Source: JAVJPJ01 sp040217295 (lineage in GTDB: Bacteria > Pseudomonadota > Alphaproteobacteria > Rhodobacterales > Rhodobacteraceae). Taken from it: a DNA stretch of 8,738 nt. The DNA lies in the NCBI GenBank assembly GCA_964460185.1, contig CAYWTM010000129.1, positions 1 through 8,738 of the forward strand, given 5' to 3'. A program made the translations under genes and the position numbers. How positions within the stretch are numbered: the stretch's first letter is position 1; each line of letters starts with the position of its first letter. The notes below the pieces were generated by a model. That model searched no databases. It was given only the letters and a program-made list of their open reading frames with translations, and was not told the DNA's origin. Positions 7,067 to 8,738 of the stretch are shown here, one piece after another.

Positions 7067-7695
7067 AGCCGGATCTCCGCGACCGGTACGGCGGGCACCT
7101 CGCCCGCCTGAAAACTCGCGACACTGGTCTGGATCATGTCGGTGTCAAAGCGCACCGGCACATCGAATTCGAAACCGGCCGTTATGGTCTCGCCGGCATC
7201 AGGGGGTTCGGCAAAGATCACGCGTCCCGCAATCGGGTCGAGATCCCAGTCGATCCCAAGCGTCTGTTCGTCATTCGAAACACCCACCAGAACAGTGCCC
7301 TCGACGGGTTTCGCTATGGGCCGACCATAACTGTATTCGCCCGACCGATAGGATTTGCTCAGCTGAAAGACCGTGGTCTGTCCGTCCGCCACCGCGATCT
7401 GCTGATCACGAAATTCGGGGGTGCCCGACGGCGCACAGCTCTTGAAATCGGACCAGTCCTTCCAGCGAAATCCGAACAGCTGCCCGCGCCGCGCCTCGAA
7501 AAAGGCGATCAGCGTCGCGATATCATCAAGCGATCGCAGCGACACACCCGCATCATACCGTCGCCGCGAATGCGCCCAGGGCGTGTTGCGTTCCTCGAAC
7601 CCATTGGTCAGCGTGACGACTTCCGTGCGCCGTTCTGGCCCCCCGACCGACCCGAAACTCAGATTGGCGGGGAAACGAACCTCGTGAAAACCCAT
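7063..7695 (-). CDS. GTA gp12, distal tail protein (DUF2460)
   Basis: A 210-residue protein of the DUF2460/TIGR02217 family. It forms the ring at the distal end of the tail tube that links tube to hub. Recognisable stretches are the start MGFHEVRFPANLSFGSVGGP, then LTNGFEERNTPWAHSRRRYD, the FFEARRGQLFGFRWKDW block at about residues 69-85, and the C-terminal FEFDVPVRFDTDMI. These run the full length without gaps and the size is normal for the family. It begins 14 bases after gp11, behind a modest purine-rich stretch (AGAGGGG), and ends in an ATGA overlap with gp13. No signal peptide or membrane segment is seen. Confidence 0.95.
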   Translation of the reverse strand: MGFHEVRFPANLSFGSVGGPERRTEVVTLTNGFEERNTPWAHSRRRYDAGVSLRSLDDIATLIAFFEARRGQLFGFRWKDWSDFKSCAPSGTPEFRDQQIAVADGQTTVFQLSKSYRSGEYSYGRPIAKPVEGTVLVGVSNDEQTLGIDWDLDPIAGRVIFAEPPDAGETITAGFEFDVPVRFDTDMIQTSVASFQAGEVPAVPVAEIRL

Positions 7696-7709
7696 GTCTC
7701 AACCCCTCT

Positions 7710-8375
7710 TCAACGGTTTCGCTGACCGCGCGCCAGGGCGCGACTGACCTGGGCTGCGACCTGGCTCTGGCTGCGCTGGAAGCCCTGCACGTCTGGCGTG
7801 GTGATATGCATGACGACCTGAACCGGCGCGCCGCCGCCCGCCGATGCCACGCCCAGTTTGCCGTCAGGCCCCCGGCGGAGCGGCATGATCGCTTCGGGGC
7901 CGGCCTCACCCATCAGCCCCGTACCGCCACGCATCGGAAACGACGTCGGTCCATGCACGACCCCGCCCCTGGCAAATGGCGTGACGCGCCCCTGGGATAT
8001 CGCGCCACCCTTCTGAAAGGGCAAAATGCCACTCATCAAACCATTGATTCCATTTGCCAATGCGCCGCCCAGCGCGTTCTGGACCGGTGTGATCGCCGTG
8101 TTGTAGGCCGCGTCCGCCAGGCTTTGGGCCACCCCGCGCAACGCGTCCGACAGGCGCATGCCGTCGAACACCACGCCGTCGAATGCGCGTCTCAACCCAC
8201 CGCCCACGCTGCGGCTCATGCGGTCGACCTCGCGGCCGGTATACAGCATCGTGTCCTGCATGCCGCGCAACTCGGCCTGAAAGGCCTGCGCCATGCTGGC
8301 CGCCCCCGCGAGGCTGATTTCCAGATCCGCAATTTGCGCGTCCAGCCCGTCGAGGTCATCATCGATCTCAGCCAT
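7710..8375 (-). CDS. GTA gp11, short tail tape measure protein
   Basis: A 221-residue tape measure protein, which sets tail length and is released during DNA delivery. Residues 1-40 form a likely coiled coil (acidic heptad-like LDGLDAQIADLEISLAG). Residues about 82-122 are a Gly/Ala-rich, hydrophobic stretch (ITPVQNALGGALANGINGLM). The C-terminal part carries the tape-measure signature FQKGGAISQG, FARGGVVHGPTSFPMRGG and GEAGPEAIMPLRRGPDGKLG, ending in a basic tail. Tape measures of long-tailed phages are commonly 600 to over 1000 residues; RcGTA gp11 is likewise about 220, in keeping with its short tail, so this is not a truncation. It starts eight bases inside the end of gp10.1 with AAGGAG seven bases upstream. 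Confidence 0.93.
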   Translation of the reverse strand: MAEIDDDLDGLDAQIADLEISLAGAASMAQAFQAELRGMQDTMLYTGREVDRMSRSVGGGLRRAFDGVVFDGMRLSDALRGVAQSLADAAYNTAITPVQNALGGALANGINGLMSGILPFQKGGAISQGRVTPFARGGVVHGPTSFPMRGGTGLMGEAGPEAIMPLRRGPDGKLGVASAGGGAPVQVVMHITTPDVQGFQRSQSQVAAQVSRALARGQRNR

Positions 8376-8595
8376 GCCCGTTCTCCTTGGGGTTCACGTC
8401 GGGAAACCGGGCCGCAAGGGCCTCCAACCTGTCACGCGCCATCGGCGCGTGCCCCGGCACGTCTCCCAACAACATCAACAATTCGGCGGGCGTCAGCCGC
8501 CAGAACCTGTGCGGCTTCAATCCCAGCCCCTGCATCCCGGCCCGCATCAGCGCAGGCCAGTCGATCACCTGCCTGGCGGTTGTGCGCTCCGTCAT
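8368..8595 (-). CDS. GTA gp10.1, small tail protein (TIGR02216 family)
   Basis: A 75-residue protein matching the short phage/GTA conserved family TIGR02216, whose hallmark is DWPALMRAGMQGLGLKPHRF followed by WRLTPAELLMLLG (residues about 12-44). The remainder is short and charged. Its ATG overlaps the gp10 stop as ATGA, and no good Shine-Dalgarno is seen, so translation probably depends on coupling to gp10. It ends eight bases into gp11. Lying between the tail-tube genes and the tape measure, as the second of two coupled small genes, it could be a tail-assembly chaperone like the second product of the lambda G/GT pair. That role is inferred from position only; there is no frameshift site here. 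Confidence 0.88.
   Translation of the reverse strand: MTERTTARQVIDWPALMRAGMQGLGLKPHRFWRLTPAELLMLLGDVPGHAPMARDRLEALAARFPDVNPKENGHG
8383..8388 (-). promoter_or_regulatory. Ribosome binding site of the tape measure gene
   Basis: AAGGAG on the minus strand, seven bases before the ATG at 8375 and inside the end of the preceding gp10.1 gene. It is the best Shine-Dalgarno match within the GTA operon part of the window and supports the chosen gp11 start. Confidence 0.7.
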
Positions 8596-8688
8596 TCCGG
8601 AACCCGGAACGCCAGCACCAAGAGGCGCGCGGCCACGCGGGCTGCCTCAAGCGGGCCGCCCTGGATGTCCGCCCGCACAAGATCGTGC
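8592..8688 (-). CDS. GTA gp10, C-terminal 31 residues (cut by contig end)
   Basis: The frame reads HDLVRADIQGGPLEAARVAA then RLLVLAFRVPE and a TGA, the end expected for the GTA-gp10 family (Pfam GTA-gp10). The rest of the gene is missing because the sequence passes into adapter at 8689. The stop overlaps the ATG of gp10.1. Pfam labels the family a tail tube protein, but its position directly before the tape measure would also fit a tail-assembly chaperone. From 31 residues the identification rests on context as much as on sequence. Confidence 0.75.
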
Positions 8689-8738
8689 AGATCGGAAGAG
8701 CGTCGTGTAGGGAAAGAGTGTGTCAGTACGTGTAGATC
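8689..8738. other. Illumina sequencing adapter left at the contig end (not genomic)
   Basis: The stretch begins AGATCGGAAGAGCGTCGTGT and continues AGGGAAAGAGTGT to 8721, which is the reverse complement of the Illumina TruSeq read-1 (P5-side) adapter. The next eight bases, GTCAGTAC (8722-8729), sit exactly where a dual-index i5 barcode would be, and GTGTAGATC (8730-8738) is the start of the P5 flow-cell sequence. Genomic sequence therefore ends at 8688. Plus-strand reading frames that cross this point are artefacts. Confidence 0.97.

Noticed and set aside
1349..8688. Ordinary temperate prophage instead of a GTA
   Set aside because: Gene set and order (gp10 to gp15 types, very short tape measure, cysE neighbour) match RcGTA-type clusters, and no integrase, repressor, lysis gene or attachment repeat is seen here. 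The head genes are outside the window, so this is not proved.
7806..8735. Plus-strand open frame of 309 codons reaching the right edge
   Set aside because: Antisense to gp11, gp10.1 and gp10, and its last residues are translated from sequencing adapter.
8689..8738. Low-G+C stretch at the right end as an attachment site or regulatory element
   Set aside because: It matches Illumina adapter, index and P5 sequence in the expected order.
1..8738. CRISPR array, tRNA, rRNA or insertion sequence
   Set aside because: No spaced direct repeats, tRNA-like cloverleaf, rRNA stretch or transposase was seen on either strand; coding sequence fills nearly the whole window.

Overview
The window is the 3' (tail) half of a Rhodobacterales gene transfer agent (GTA) structural cluster, read entirely on the minus strand, followed by the first two thirds of cysE. 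The order from right to left is gp10 (3' end only), gp10.1, gp11 (tape measure), gp12 (distal tail, DUF2460), gp13 (hub, DUF2163), gp14 (NlpC/P60 peptidase), gp15 ('megatron' TIM-barrel tail protein), a DUF2793 protein, then cysE. High G+C, this gene order and the cysE neighbour point to a Rhodobacteraceae (roseobacter/Rhodobacter-type) chromosome. All assignments come from recognising protein families by eye; no database was searched.

Layout. Positions 8592-8688 hold the last 31 codons of gp10. From there to 646 the genes are packed almost without gaps: four-base ATGA or GTGA stop/start overlaps (gp10/gp10.1, gp12/gp13, gp13/gp14), eight-base overlaps (gp10.1/gp11, gp15/DUF2793), and gaps of 4 to 14 bases elsewhere. 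This is one translationally coupled operon whose promoter lies outside the window. The only intergenic stretch is 563-645 (83 bases), with a small hairpin and a plausible promoter for cysE, which runs off the left edge. The last 50 bases (8689-8738) are not genomic: they match the reverse complement of the Illumina P5-side adapter, including an apparent 8-base index, so the right edge is an assembly end.

How the genes work together. gp10 and gp10.1 sit where tail-assembly chaperones normally sit, just before the tape measure. gp11 sets tail length. gp12, gp13 and gp15 form the distal tail, hub and baseplate/fibre-like tip. gp14 is a peptidoglycan peptidase for crossing the recipient wall. The DUF2793 protein resembles fibre or receptor-binding components. 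The cluster looks intact in every reading frame and so probably encodes a functional particle rather than a decayed prophage.

The least ordinary features are an approximately 170-residue beta-rich segment apparently inserted in the TIM-barrel region of gp15, the DUF2793 gene placed directly behind gp15, and a run of eight G near the end of that gene. I found no wholly new system. The main interest is in how this GTA may have altered its glycan or receptor recognition.
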